A stretch of DNA of 64,000 nt from an uncultured Planctomycetaceae bacterium (lineage in GTDB: Bacteria; Planctomycetota; Planctomycetia; Planctomycetales; Planctomycetaceae): positions 37,637-101,636 of the forward strand of contig CAIOTJ010000033.1 in assembly GCA_903861195.1 (NCBI GenBank). The letters run 5' to 3'. The stretch's first letter is position 1. Each line of letters begins with the position of its first letter. The position numbers were made by a program, and so were the translations under genes. Below are positions 8,556 through 16,641 of the stretch, one piece after another. A model generated the notes under the pieces. The model saw nothing but the letters and a program-made list of their open reading frames with translations. It had not been told where the DNA came from and ran no database searches.

Positions 8556-10249
8556 CAGTCGAGCCAGGGATGTTTGATCTTGTCCCAATATTTGGGAAAT
8601 GACGCCTTGTTGAAGTGAGGATCGTTGTCCCCATCATGGCATCTCACGCAGAGATCAAGGGACGTATCGATGGAAAGCTGAGCGAAACTCCGCCAGTGAT
8701 CAGCGTCAGCCTGAGAGACCTGGGGATCTCCTTTCGCCAAGAGCCGTTCCACCTCGGAATGGCGACCACCGGGACCATGACAATTTTCACACTGCTGTCC
8801 TTCCAGGTGTGGCGTGGAGGCTTCATCAACCCAACCCGAGCGATAACGGACGACCTCTCGCGGATCCCAACCGGTCACATGACAGGCAACACATTCGGCA
8901 TCGTGAATGCGGCTGATGTAATCTCCTTCCTGTCCCGCTCGGCCCTGCTTGATCGAAATCGTACCGCGTGCATGTCCGGTCGTTTTCCAATGGGCGTAGG
9001 CTTTTGTATGGCACTCTCCACAGGTCGCCGCCCCGACGAAGTCGTTGGTCTCGCGCTCGGCCGCGTTTCGGGGATGTTCGATCGCAGGCTCGAGGGAAAC
9101 CAGCTTCTGCAATTCCAGCAGCTCCTGGTAGTGCCGCATGTGATCACGCATGTGGGGGGTGTCTTGAAATCGATCTTCATCCAGTGCGACCGGCTCATAT
9201 CGCAGTGAGAGCTGGCCCTGTTCACCAAAGACACCCACCACGCCCAGAAACTTTCCCTTCTGTCCCGGCCAAACCCAGAGAGTCTTCCCCTCTCGAGACG
9301 GTTGAGGATTGGGATCCTCGGGACCGTGTGTGGCGACCACAATATCGAAATCCCCAAATGCGGCCGCGATCTGGCGAGCCTCTGTGGGGAGGGCATGCAG
9401 CAGCAACACCTTCAGATCGGGACGAGACTCCTCGAGGACGGCGAGTTGTTCCTGCAGAGATTCCATGGGATCGAGTACCTCGACCTCGCCAGCCTCGATC
9501 TGGGAGTTCAGTTCCGGCACGAATGACTTCCCCAACAGGCCGGTAATTCCCACCTTCAGGCCGCCCGCTTCGACAATCGTCTGCGGCACGATCACACCGA
9601 GATCCCGATCTCCCCCCAGCACAACGTTGCAGGCGACAAATGGGGGGCGTTCTTCGTAAGTGATCAGTTCAATCCCATTCCGCAACTCCTCTGGTCCGGG
9701 CACAACAGCTGAATAACGCATGTCTTTCAGTGTGTGGAGCGAGAGCTGCAGTTTCAACTTGCCCTGTTTGCGGGTGGGCCGGTTCACGAGTCCCCCCAGG
9801 TCGCAGGCCAAAATGGGCCAGCCGCGGCCAGAGATCTGGCGAAAGAAATCGGCTCTCCGCGAGACCCCTCCCAGTTGCTTGAGGCTACAGCCGCAGGGCT
9901 CCACATAGCCGTGCTGCTCTCCCGAAAAGACGAACAGCGCACGGGGAGAATTCCACCCCTCGAGAAAAGCCTTGGGTGCCGCAGTGGGGGGGCCATGGAG
10001 CTCTTCGGAGGCCGTCGATGTCGGATCGGCTTGAGTCGATGTTGCCGTGAAAGACTCGGATGGGGGCTGCTGTGGGGAATGGTTTGCCAGTGGTTCGACA
10101 GGTCGCGAGGGGGAGTTCACCGTGGGACTTGGTATGTCTTCTGTCGGCCGGACTGCGACCCGACCGGGGTCGGTCGGATTGAAGATCCAGTAGAGCCCCG
10201 CGCCGATCAGGAGCGACGTCAGGAGAGCCACAGCGTAGGTCCGCTTCAC
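8555..10249 (-). CDS. Tetraheme cytochrome c with N-terminal metallophosphatase/5'-nucleotidase-like domain
   Basis: A 564-residue protein with an N-terminal signal anchor (YAVALLTSLLIGAGLYWIF), a Pro/Ser/Thr-rich linker to about residue 100, a UshA-like domain (about 105-370) and a cytochrome c-554-like domain. The heme motifs are CGECH 410-414, CVACH 453-457, CENCH 487-491 and CVRCH 534-538. The UshA-like part contains GYVEPCGC and LGGVSRRADFF, but the usual metal motifs look degenerate: DxH reads EQH, GD reads DLGG and GNH(E/D) reads GPEE. It is probably not an active nucleotidase; it may be a structural or electron-transfer module in the periplasm. Starts 29 bases after one DUF1573 gene and shares TGATG with the next. 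Confidence 0.88.
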   Translation of the reverse strand: MKRTYAVALLTSLLIGAGLYWIFNPTDPGRVAVRPTEDIPSPTVNSPSRPVEPLANHSPQQPPSESFTATSTQADPTSTASEELHGPPTAAPKAFLEGWNSPRALFVFSGEQHGYVEPCGCSLKQLGGVSRRADFFRQISGRGWPILACDLGGLVNRPTRKQGKLKLQLSLHTLKDMRYSAVVPGPEELRNGIELITYEERPPFVACNVVLGGDRDLGVIVPQTIVEAGGLKVGITGLLGKSFVPELNSQIEAGEVEVLDPMESLQEQLAVLEESRPDLKVLLLHALPTEARQIAAAFGDFDIVVATHGPEDPNPQPSREGKTLWVWPGQKGKFLGVVGVFGEQGQLSLRYEPVALDEDRFQDTPHMRDHMRHYQELLELQKLVSLEPAIEHPRNAAERETNDFVGAATCGECHTKAYAHWKTTGHARGTISIKQGRAGQEGDYISRIHDAECVACHVTGWDPREVVRYRSGWVDEASTPHLEGQQCENCHGPGGRHSEVERLLAKGDPQVSQADADHWRSFAQLSIDTSLDLCVRCHDGDNDPHFNKASFPKYWDKIKHPWLD

Positions 10250-10278
10250 GGGACGACTCCCTTCCTTGGAGTTGGGTA

Positions 10279-11535
10279 TCAGTAGGAGGTGAATTGAACC
10301 TTCAGGATCATCTCGGGAGCATCCGGGTGATTGGTCTTGATCCGGAACTCGGCTGGATTCTCATCGCGACGAGTCAAACGAGGTCCGTTTGGAGGTGCCT
10401 GGACGACCAGCGTATACCGCTTGGCATTCCCTGCCCCTTTCGCTTCGGGTTGCAAATCCAGCTTGAGTGTGTCGGGGTCCGACTTCACTTCCGTGAATCG
10501 GAGTCCCTCTTCCGGAGCACCACGCACCAGCATCGTCAACTTGACGCTGCGGCCGTCGTCGCAGGAGAACGAGCCCAGGGAGACCGTGCTGGTTTCCGGG
10601 AGATAGGCGGGGCCGATCAATCGAATCGGACCTTCCCGACGCCCCGCGATCGTGACGTTGACCACGGCCTGACCACCCAAGGTTCCGTCCGATTGCCTCT
10701 CTTGGGTGTTGGTGAAAATCCGGATTGGGAAGCTGAAGGCCCCCACCGGCATACCAGGTTTCACGCTCACCTCGAATCCCATCCCGGATTTCCCTTTCAT
10801 CGAGGAGATCTGGTTGAGATCGGCTGGCAAGACTTTGACCTCCAGACGCTCTTCGTCGTACTCGATCTTTTCAACGGCGAGGTCCGACAGCACAGGCGAA
10901 ATCAGAAAGCCCGCTGTCGTCGATGGCGCGTGTTCCTGAACATCACGGACTTCCCATGTGGTATCCGGAATCAGCACGAGGCGGGGAACAACCAAACCCA
11001 CAATCCGGAGACTGAACACTTTGTTGTTGGGGTCATTGGTGCGAATCTCAGCTCCCTTTTCGAAAGCGTCGGATTGACTGTTCGGCTTCCAGCGGAGAGT
11101 AATGACCGCCTCTCCTCCAGGAGGAATCAGATTGTTCTCCAGTTCGCTGATGGTGCACTGACAGGTGGTGTTCCCCTTGGCCAGCTCCAGGGGAGCCTGT
11201 CCCTCATTGCGAATCTTGAACCCATGGGTCATTTCTTCACCGACTTCCATTCGTCCGAACTGGAACTCGGTCTGGTCAACAACTGCCTTGGGCCAAGGCC
11301 CCTTTTCGGAGATCTCAGGGAAGTACGATTCCCGGGTGGCGCGCAGAACTTCGCTTTTCCCCCCGGCAGTGGGGGCGGTCAGACTGTTGGATTCCAGCTC
11401 TCCGGCACGGACCGGTTTGCTGGCCCCCTTCGGCGAGGCCCCTTCGGCGGTTTGGTAATTCCGCAGAGTGGATACGACTGCGTAGGTGGTGCCCAGGAAA
11501 AAGCCAATGCCCGCCAGAATCAGTGCCGTCCGCAT
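10279..11535 (-). CDS. DUF1573-containing membrane-anchored protein (second copy)
   Basis: A 418-residue protein with a short cytoplasmic start, one membrane helix (ALILAGIGFFLGTTYAVV) and a periplasmic DUF1573 domain. Signatures are GPWPKAVVDQTEFQFGRMEVGEE, IRNEGQAPLEL, the CxC motif (TTCQCTI), IPPGGEAVITLRWKP and IRTNDPNNKVFSLRIVG. The C-terminal 200 residues repeat the beta-sandwich style seen in the neighbouring paralogues. It lies 29 bases upstream of the tetraheme cytochrome gene and is likely co-transcribed with it. No enzymatic motif is visible. Confidence 0.87.
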   Translation of the reverse strand: MRTALILAGIGFFLGTTYAVVSTLRNYQTAEGASPKGASKPVRAGELESNSLTAPTAGGKSEVLRATRESYFPEISEKGPWPKAVVDQTEFQFGRMEVGEEMTHGFKIRNEGQAPLELAKGNTTCQCTISELENNLIPPGGEAVITLRWKPNSQSDAFEKGAEIRTNDPNNKVFSLRIVGLVVPRLVLIPDTTWEVRDVQEHAPSTTAGFLISPVLSDLAVEKIEYDEERLEVKVLPADLNQISSMKGKSGMGFEVSVKPGMPVGAFSFPIRIFTNTQERQSDGTLGGQAVVNVTIAGRREGPIRLIGPAYLPETSTVSLGSFSCDDGRSVKLTMLVRGAPEEGLRFTEVKSDPDTLKLDLQPEAKGAGNAKRYTLVVQAPPNGPRLTRRDENPAEFRIKTNHPDAPEMILKVQFTSY

Positions 11536-11863
11536 GAGTGACCTCGAGTGTGTGCCCTTTAGTCCAGCATTGGGCTCACCAACTGCTGTCTCCGACTGGT
11601 TATCTTAGTGTTTACGCTTCCACTGCCTCAATCCGCAAATCAAAAAGCCTTTCGGAGCGGACGCCCGGCGCAGCAGGTCCCACTCGCTCGTCGATGTGAT
11701 GTCCGCCGAACGCAAGAAGGAACGAATCCCGTATGGTGTACTCCTGTTGCTGACAGGACAATCGTCTCCCCCGGTTCGATCGTGCCTGGAAACCTTGAGG
11801 CTCTCTGAGGCACGCAGGGCCGGTGGATTGCCAACCTCCATCGCCCCGGGATTCCTCGTGGGA
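11536..11863. other. 328-bp spacer between two DUF1573 genes
   Basis: No convincing gene. Short frames here have no ribosome site or recognisable content. It contains a plausible minus-strand promoter, listed separately, so the three downstream minus-strand genes may form their own transcript. Confidence 0.5.
11602..11631 (-). promoter_or_regulatory. Candidate sigma-70-like promoter for the DUF1573-cytochrome operon
   Basis: On the minus strand, TTGAGG (11631-11626) is followed after 18 bases by TAAGAT (11607-11602). The start codon at 11535 would then have a leader of about 60 nt. The call rests on hexamer similarity only. Confidence 0.35.
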
Positions 11864-13090
11864 TCAGAACGCGGTCAAATGGACCTTCAGGTGAAACTCC
11901 CCTGCGTCCGGATGGTTGGTTTTGAGAATCATTCGCCCAGGATCAGCGTCACGCCGACTGATCCGCGGTGCTCCCGGAGGATAGCTGATCTGCAGTCGAT
12001 ATTTCTTGGTTCCCCCGGCTGCGGGTTCGCCGTCCGACAACTCCGCGTGCAACTGGTTGGGGTCGGACTCAACGCTCAGCAATTCCATGCCACCGGGCGG
12101 TGGGTCGCGAACAATCAGCGACAGGCTCACCCGGCGCCCCTGGGAAGAATCGAAGGAGCCCAGCGAGAGAACTCCCTCGCGTGGCAGGAAGTCCTGCCCG
12201 AGCAAGCGCAGGGGCCCCTGTCTGCGCCCGGTCACCTGCACGTCGACACGCGTCGGTCCGGCGACTCCTCCTTCCGGAAGCCTTTCCGGTACATCCAGGA
12301 CGATCCCCAGGGGAAGGCTGAATTCTCCGAGGGGACCCCGATTGGGCAGGCTGACGACAAGGGCCAATCCAGACCGGGCACGCGATTCGGTCTGCTCGGC
12401 AACATCCACGGACTCCACCGCGACCGACATCAAGTTGGGATTGAATTCGAGGCGTTGGACCTCAAGTCGATCGAGCAGCGGCGAGAAGATGTGGCCCCTC
12501 ACCTGATTGGCACCACTCTCCGAGACTTCCCCGACTGCCCACTCCCGTTCCGGTTGCAGTACGAAACGACGGTACGCCGCCCCGAAAATCCTCAGGTGGA
12601 CCGACTTGTTGTCCGGATCATTGGTCCGGATCTCGGTACCCTTCTCCTCGGGATCGGAGGGAGTCTTGGGACTCCAACGCAGAGTGAACTGGGCTGATTG
12701 ATGAGGAGGAATGCGATTGTTCTGAATCCGGCCTACTGTGCATTCGCAGGTTGTGTCACCCTGGGAGATTTCAAGCTCGGCGTCACCTTCATTACGGATG
12801 GTGAATTTTTGTTCGTATTGGTCCCCAACTTCGATCCGGCCGAAATCGAAATCCTCCCGCTCGATGACGACTTTCGGAAAGGGGGGGGCCGCGGAGATCT
12901 TAGGCCAGTACGTGAGGCGGGGAGGTGCATGCACTGGCATCTCCCCGCCACCGGCGGATTCCCGTGGATGCGGGCCATCGTGCGCAGTGGTCTCGGTCGG
13001 GGGCGTGGCGACCGATTTGAGCGCAACCACCACTGCATAAAATGCAGTCAGGCCAACCAGGACCGCCGCCATCGCATGGATCAGACGCAT
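11864..13090 (-). CDS. DUF1573-containing membrane-anchored protein (first copy)
   Basis: A 408-residue paralogue of the other two DUF1573 proteins in the cluster: membrane helix AMAAVLVGLTAFYAVVVAL, then FPKVVIEREDFDFGRIEVGDQ, IRNEGDAELEI, CxC motif (TTCECTV), FTLRWSPK and IRTNDPDNKSVHLRIFG. The longer frame from 13237 adds 49 residues unlike a signal, so the ATG directly before the helix is used; GGAAAGG lies about 13 bases upstream. It is 328 bases upstream of the next DUF1573 gene and 196 bases downstream of the HAD gene. No enzymatic residues are seen. Confidence 0.85.
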   Translation of the reverse strand: MRLIHAMAAVLVGLTAFYAVVVALKSVATPPTETTAHDGPHPRESAGGGEMPVHAPPRLTYWPKISAAPPFPKVVIEREDFDFGRIEVGDQYEQKFTIRNEGDAELEISQGDTTCECTVGRIQNNRIPPHQSAQFTLRWSPKTPSDPEEKGTEIRTNDPDNKSVHLRIFGAAYRRFVLQPEREWAVGEVSESGANQVRGHIFSPLLDRLEVQRLEFNPNLMSVAVESVDVAEQTESRARSGLALVVSLPNRGPLGEFSLPLGIVLDVPERLPEGGVAGPTRVDVQVTGRRQGPLRLLGQDFLPREGVLSLGSFDSSQGRRVSLSLIVRDPPPGGMELLSVESDPNQLHAELSDGEPAAGGTKKYRLQISYPPGAPRISRRDADPGRMILKTNHPDAGEFHLKVHLTAF

Positions 13091-13286
13091 GTTCTCAGTC
13101 AGCCTTTCCAGGGGGGAATTCCATCGGACGAGGATTCCATACCGCAGTAGCAACAGGCCAATGCAGGGGAGAGAATGAGCGGCCGTCTTCGATCTCGGGC
13201 CGTTGGATGACCGTAGCTCCCACCGGGGAACAACCAACCCGAGTCGATCAGGTCAGGCTGACTTTGGCGGATTTGGGAGTTGCTGC

Positions 13287-14000
13287 TCACGGGGATCGGT
13301 GGGGAGACTTGCGGGAATTTCCGCTGACATACTGCAAAAGGAGCGGGTCATCCAACTGGGGAACAACCCGGTGCGCGTGTCCGAAGTCAAGATGCCGACT
13401 GTGGCGATTGGGAATTGACACGGCCACCGCTCCGGCCGAGACAGCTGATGTGGTTCCCGCATGACTGTCTTCAAGCACCAACATTTCGGCTGTCGGGACC
13501 CGCAATCGTTCGGCCGCTTTGTGATAGATTTCGGGATGTGGTTTTCCATGGGTCACATCTTCGGCGGTGAGGGTGAGATCAAATCGATCATGAAGCTCAA
13601 ATCGCGTCAGAATTCCCTCCAGGTAGCGTCGCCCAGATGAGGTGGCGACCCCCTTGGGCAGTTCGTGCTCATCAATATGATCCAGCAGGCGTTGGAGTCC
13701 GGGCATCGGAGCCAAACGCACGGCTGACAGCTCTTCAAACAGTTCGCGTGTCTCCTGCAAAAGTTCGTCGATCGTATCGGACAGCGAATGGTATTCGATG
13801 CAGATCTGCATCGCCTCGGGAGCCCGCCGTCCCAACATCCGGGAATGGAGTTCGGGCGTCAGTTGCTTGCCTCGTCGACGCAATGTGGTTTCGCCCACCT
13901 CATGGAAGATGTCCTCGGAGTTGAACATCAAACCGTCGAGGTCGAAAACAACCGCTTGGATTCGCGGTTCTCGGCCGGTATTCGTCATTGCGACAGCCAT
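13287..14000 (-). CDS. HAD-superfamily phosphatase, probable phosphoglycolate phosphatase role
   Basis: A 237-residue HAD hydrolase of the beta-phosphoglucomutase/Gph-like subfamily. Motif I is VFDLDGLMFNSE (Asp nucleophile and Asp+2), motif II VATSSG, motif III the Lys of HGKPHPEIY, and motif IV VLEDSHAG. The helical cap lies between motifs I and II. Its ATG overlaps the glcF stop by one base (TGATG), so it is translationally coupled to the glycolate oxidase genes. That context makes 2-phosphoglycolate a good candidate substrate, giving glycolate for GlcDEF. Sequence alone does not exclude another sugar phosphate. Confidence 0.85.
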   Translation of the reverse strand: MAVAMTNTGREPRIQAVVFDLDGLMFNSEDIFHEVGETTLRRRGKQLTPELHSRMLGRRAPEAMQICIEYHSLSDTIDELLQETRELFEELSAVRLAPMPGLQRLLDHIDEHELPKGVATSSGRRYLEGILTRFELHDRFDLTLTAEDVTHGKPHPEIYHKAAERLRVPTAEMLVLEDSHAGTTSAVSAGAVAVSIPNRHSRHLDFGHAHRVVPQLDDPLLLQYVSGNSRKSPHRSP

Positions 14001-15367
14001 CAGAGGGGAAGGGGAGGGGGTTCGCGTCGATAGCTCAGGTCCAGCAACTCCATCGGATGGGCGACCCAGACGGCACGTCCCGCCTGCCGGAATCCGGCCT
14101 GCAATTGCATGGTACAGCCCACATTGGGAGAGGCGATGACCTGGGGGTCGGCGGCCAGCATGTTTTCGATTTTCCGGAGTGCCAGTCTGTCCGACATTTC
14201 CGGCTCGGTGAGGTTATAGCTCCCCGCAGCTCCACAACAAATCTCGGGCTCGCGAATCGACAGCAACTGCACTCCCGGAATCTGGCTCAACAGCTGCCGC
14301 GGCTGTTCTCGGATTCGCTGTGCATGCACCAGGTGACAGGCATCGTGGTAGACCACGCGCAGGGGCAGTTCCCCGGGAGGAGGGACCAGCCCCAGTTCCG
14401 ACAGGAACTCAGAAATGTCTCGCACACGGTTTGAAAACTTGTCGAGCGCGTCGTGGAGTCCGGAATCGTTGGGGAGCAACTCGCGAGCCACATGGCCATA
14501 GTCCTTGAGCATCGAACCGCAGCCAGCCACATTCACAATAATTGCGTCCACTTCAGATGGATTGAGGCTGGACAGGTTGTTGCGTGCCAGTTCCATCGCC
14601 GGCTGGTCGGCTCCGGAGTGATAATGAATGGCTCCGCAGCAGGCTTGGTCGGGGGCAATGACCACCTCGCAGCCATTCTGCTGAAGGACCCTTGCCGTAG
14701 CCCAGTGCTGATGCCGAAATACCGCATCGGCGACGCACCCGGTGAACAGCGCCACACGGGCCCGACGGGGGCCGATCGCGGGCAAAAACGCCGGAAGTGC
14801 CGGGCCGCCGGGAACGAGGCGGGGCAACAGACGCTGCATCCGACGCAGTCTTTCGGGCAAGAGCCGGAGGATTCCGGTGGACTCGGCCAATCGATCGAGG
14901 CCAAGCACCTGGGCGACGCGGGCCGGCCAGAGGGCCCACCGCATCCGGTTGCGAAAGGGGAACAGCCCGTACAGGATGAAACGATGAAACCAGTCCGTGT
15001 TCTCAGGCTGCCCCTGCCTGGCTGAGGCTCGCTTTTGATCGGCCCGGAAGGGTTCGATCAGTCGGCCATACTGAACCCCAGACGGACAGGCGGTTTCACA
15101 GGCCCGACAATCGAGACAGAGGTCGAGATGATTCTGGACACGGGGCGAAAGGTCGATCCGTCCATCTACCACCGCCCGCATCAGATAGATTCGGCCCCGG
15201 GGGGAGTCGTTCTCGTCGCCGGTCTCCAGGTAGGTCGGGCAGGACGCGGTGCACAGCCCGCAGTGTACGCAGTCGAGAAACCGCTCGTACTCGATACCCG
15301 AACCGACAGGGCGATCTGCCAACGGAAGGGGTGAGCTGACGGGTTGTGGGGATGTTGGAGGGGTCAT
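14000..15367 (-). CDS. glcF: Glycolate oxidase iron-sulfur subunit
   Basis: A 455-residue electron-transfer subunit of glycolate oxidase. It carries two 4Fe-4S sites, C33-x2-C36-x2-C39-x3-C43 (CVHCGLCTASCP) and C84-x2-C87-x2-C90-x3-C94 (CLDCRACETACP). Two cysteine-rich CCG domains follow (ACCGAIHYHSG and ICCGAAGSYNL). The start is the ATG at 15367, which overlaps the glcE stop as ATGA; the long upstream extension runs inside glcE and is rejected. It passes electrons from the flavin subunits to the respiratory chain. The gene is coupled on both sides, to glcE and to the HAD phosphatase. Confidence 0.93.
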   Translation of the reverse strand: MTPPTSPQPVSSPLPLADRPVGSGIEYERFLDCVHCGLCTASCPTYLETGDENDSPRGRIYLMRAVVDGRIDLSPRVQNHLDLCLDCRACETACPSGVQYGRLIEPFRADQKRASARQGQPENTDWFHRFILYGLFPFRNRMRWALWPARVAQVLGLDRLAESTGILRLLPERLRRMQRLLPRLVPGGPALPAFLPAIGPRRARVALFTGCVADAVFRHQHWATARVLQQNGCEVVIAPDQACCGAIHYHSGADQPAMELARNNLSSLNPSEVDAIIVNVAGCGSMLKDYGHVARELLPNDSGLHDALDKFSNRVRDISEFLSELGLVPPPGELPLRVVYHDACHLVHAQRIREQPRQLLSQIPGVQLLSIREPEICCGAAGSYNLTEPEMSDRLALRKIENMLAADPQVIASPNVGCTMQLQAGFRQAGRAVWVAHPMELLDLSYRREPPPLPL

Positions 15368-16635
15368 GGAGTCCGGGAGGAAATGGCAGGACAGCCAGGG
15401 AGCAGGATGCCGTCGGGATCGAGTTGCCGCTTCAGCTTGTGCAGGAGAAGTTCCGTGCCGGCAGGCAGCGGCGTGCCGGCAGGCGGATTGCCCTCGACCG
15501 CGGAGCCTCCGAGCCAGCGCAGGTGCCCCTGCAGATTCTCGACGAATTGTCTGAATTCCGATAGCCGGTCTGCGAAATCGGACGGCGAGACAAGCTCTGC
15601 AGCCTTTCCCCATCCGATGCCCGAACCTGCATGAGTTGCCAGAGAGAATCCCAAACGGGTTCCCTTAACCAGAACCTCAACAATCCGCGAGGGGCGCACA
15701 CTCAACTTGAACTGCGGGGGTAATCTGTGATTTTGGAAGCTATTGAGGTCCGCCCAGAGAGTCTCTGTCGCTTCCGATCTGAGGCGCGACTCGCAGTCAA
15801 TTCGCAGTTGCCGCAATTCTTCGGAGAGTTTTGTGGTTTGCCAGCGAACTTCCCGGTCGCCTCCTTCAAAAGCGATACACACAAACCCCTCTGGTCCCGT
15901 CACGACATTCGTGACCTCGGGCAAACACTCATCGACGGCAGTTCGGTTCCATACCTCGACTGCCACGGGGCGAGTCTGGGTCGTCACCAGGCTGGCGAGT
16001 ACTGCTTCGGAATCCCCAAGTGCTGCGAGGGGAACCCAGACCACGCCAGCCGAATGTGGACGCGGTAAAACCTTGAGTGTTGCCTGCGTGATGATGGCAA
16101 GGCTTCCCTCAGAGCCGATCAGCATCTTGCAAAGATCATAGCCGGCGACGTTCTTCACGACCCGGCCTCCCGACTTGAAGAGTCGCCCCTGCGCATCGCA
16201 GGCCGAGACTCCGATCAGCGAGTCGCGGATCGTACCGAGTCCGTAACGGCGACAACCGCTGGTATTGGTCGCCAAGACCCCGCCCAGAGTGGCCTGGTCG
16301 GAATGGGGGACATCGAGTGGAAGCCGTTGTCCTTCGGCGGCCAACACCTGCTGCAACTGATCCATCGAAATCCCGGCTTCGACCGTGATTGTCATGTCCC
16401 TGGCCGGATATTCCACCACCCGATTTAACCGCGAAGTTCCCAGGAGACAGGCGGTTTGAGCCGGGTTTGAATTCCAGACAGGGCTGGAGCCCCCCCCCAG
16501 GGCCCTGACAGAGCGCTTCGGCCCGGAATGGTTCGCCGTCATCCAGGCGACCAGTTCCGCAGAGGATTCAGGACAAACTTCCGGGTTGGGGCGGGGCATG
16601 AGGATGCTGTTGGCGGGAGCCGGTGGATGTGCCAA
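15364..16635 (-). CDS. glcE: Glycolate oxidase FAD-binding subunit
   Basis: A 423-residue FAD_binding_4-type protein. Flavin-binding signatures are ALGGGSSPVW, DQATLGGVLATNTSGCRRYG and VVKNVAGYDLCKMLIGSEG. It is somewhat longer than E. coli GlcE (350). It starts six bases after the glcD stop and overlaps glcF by four bases. An internal ATG 12 codons later is possible. It works with GlcD and GlcF to oxidise glycolate to glyoxylate at the membrane. Confidence 0.9.
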   Translation of the reverse strand: MAHPPAPANSILMPRPNPEVCPESSAELVAWMTANHSGPKRSVRALGGGSSPVWNSNPAQTACLLGTSRLNRVVEYPARDMTITVEAGISMDQLQQVLAAEGQRLPLDVPHSDQATLGGVLATNTSGCRRYGLGTIRDSLIGVSACDAQGRLFKSGGRVVKNVAGYDLCKMLIGSEGSLAIITQATLKVLPRPHSAGVVWVPLAALGDSEAVLASLVTTQTRPVAVEVWNRTAVDECLPEVTNVVTGPEGFVCIAFEGGDREVRWQTTKLSEELRQLRIDCESRLRSEATETLWADLNSFQNHRLPPQFKLSVRPSRIVEVLVKGTRLGFSLATHAGSGIGWGKAAELVSPSDFADRLSEFRQFVENLQGHLRWLGGSAVEGNPPAGTPLPAGTELLLHKLKRQLDPDGILLPGCPAISSRTP

Positions 16636-16641
16636 GGGGGG

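Noticed and set aside
10294..11541. 415-codon plus-strand frame antisense to a DUF1573 gene
   Set aside because: Shadow of the minus-strand gene, which has a membrane helix and DUF1573 motifs; the antisense product has none.
11760..11790. GGTTCGATC-like T-loop suggesting a tRNA
   Set aside because: No matching acceptor stem, anticodon arm or D-arm could be formed around it.
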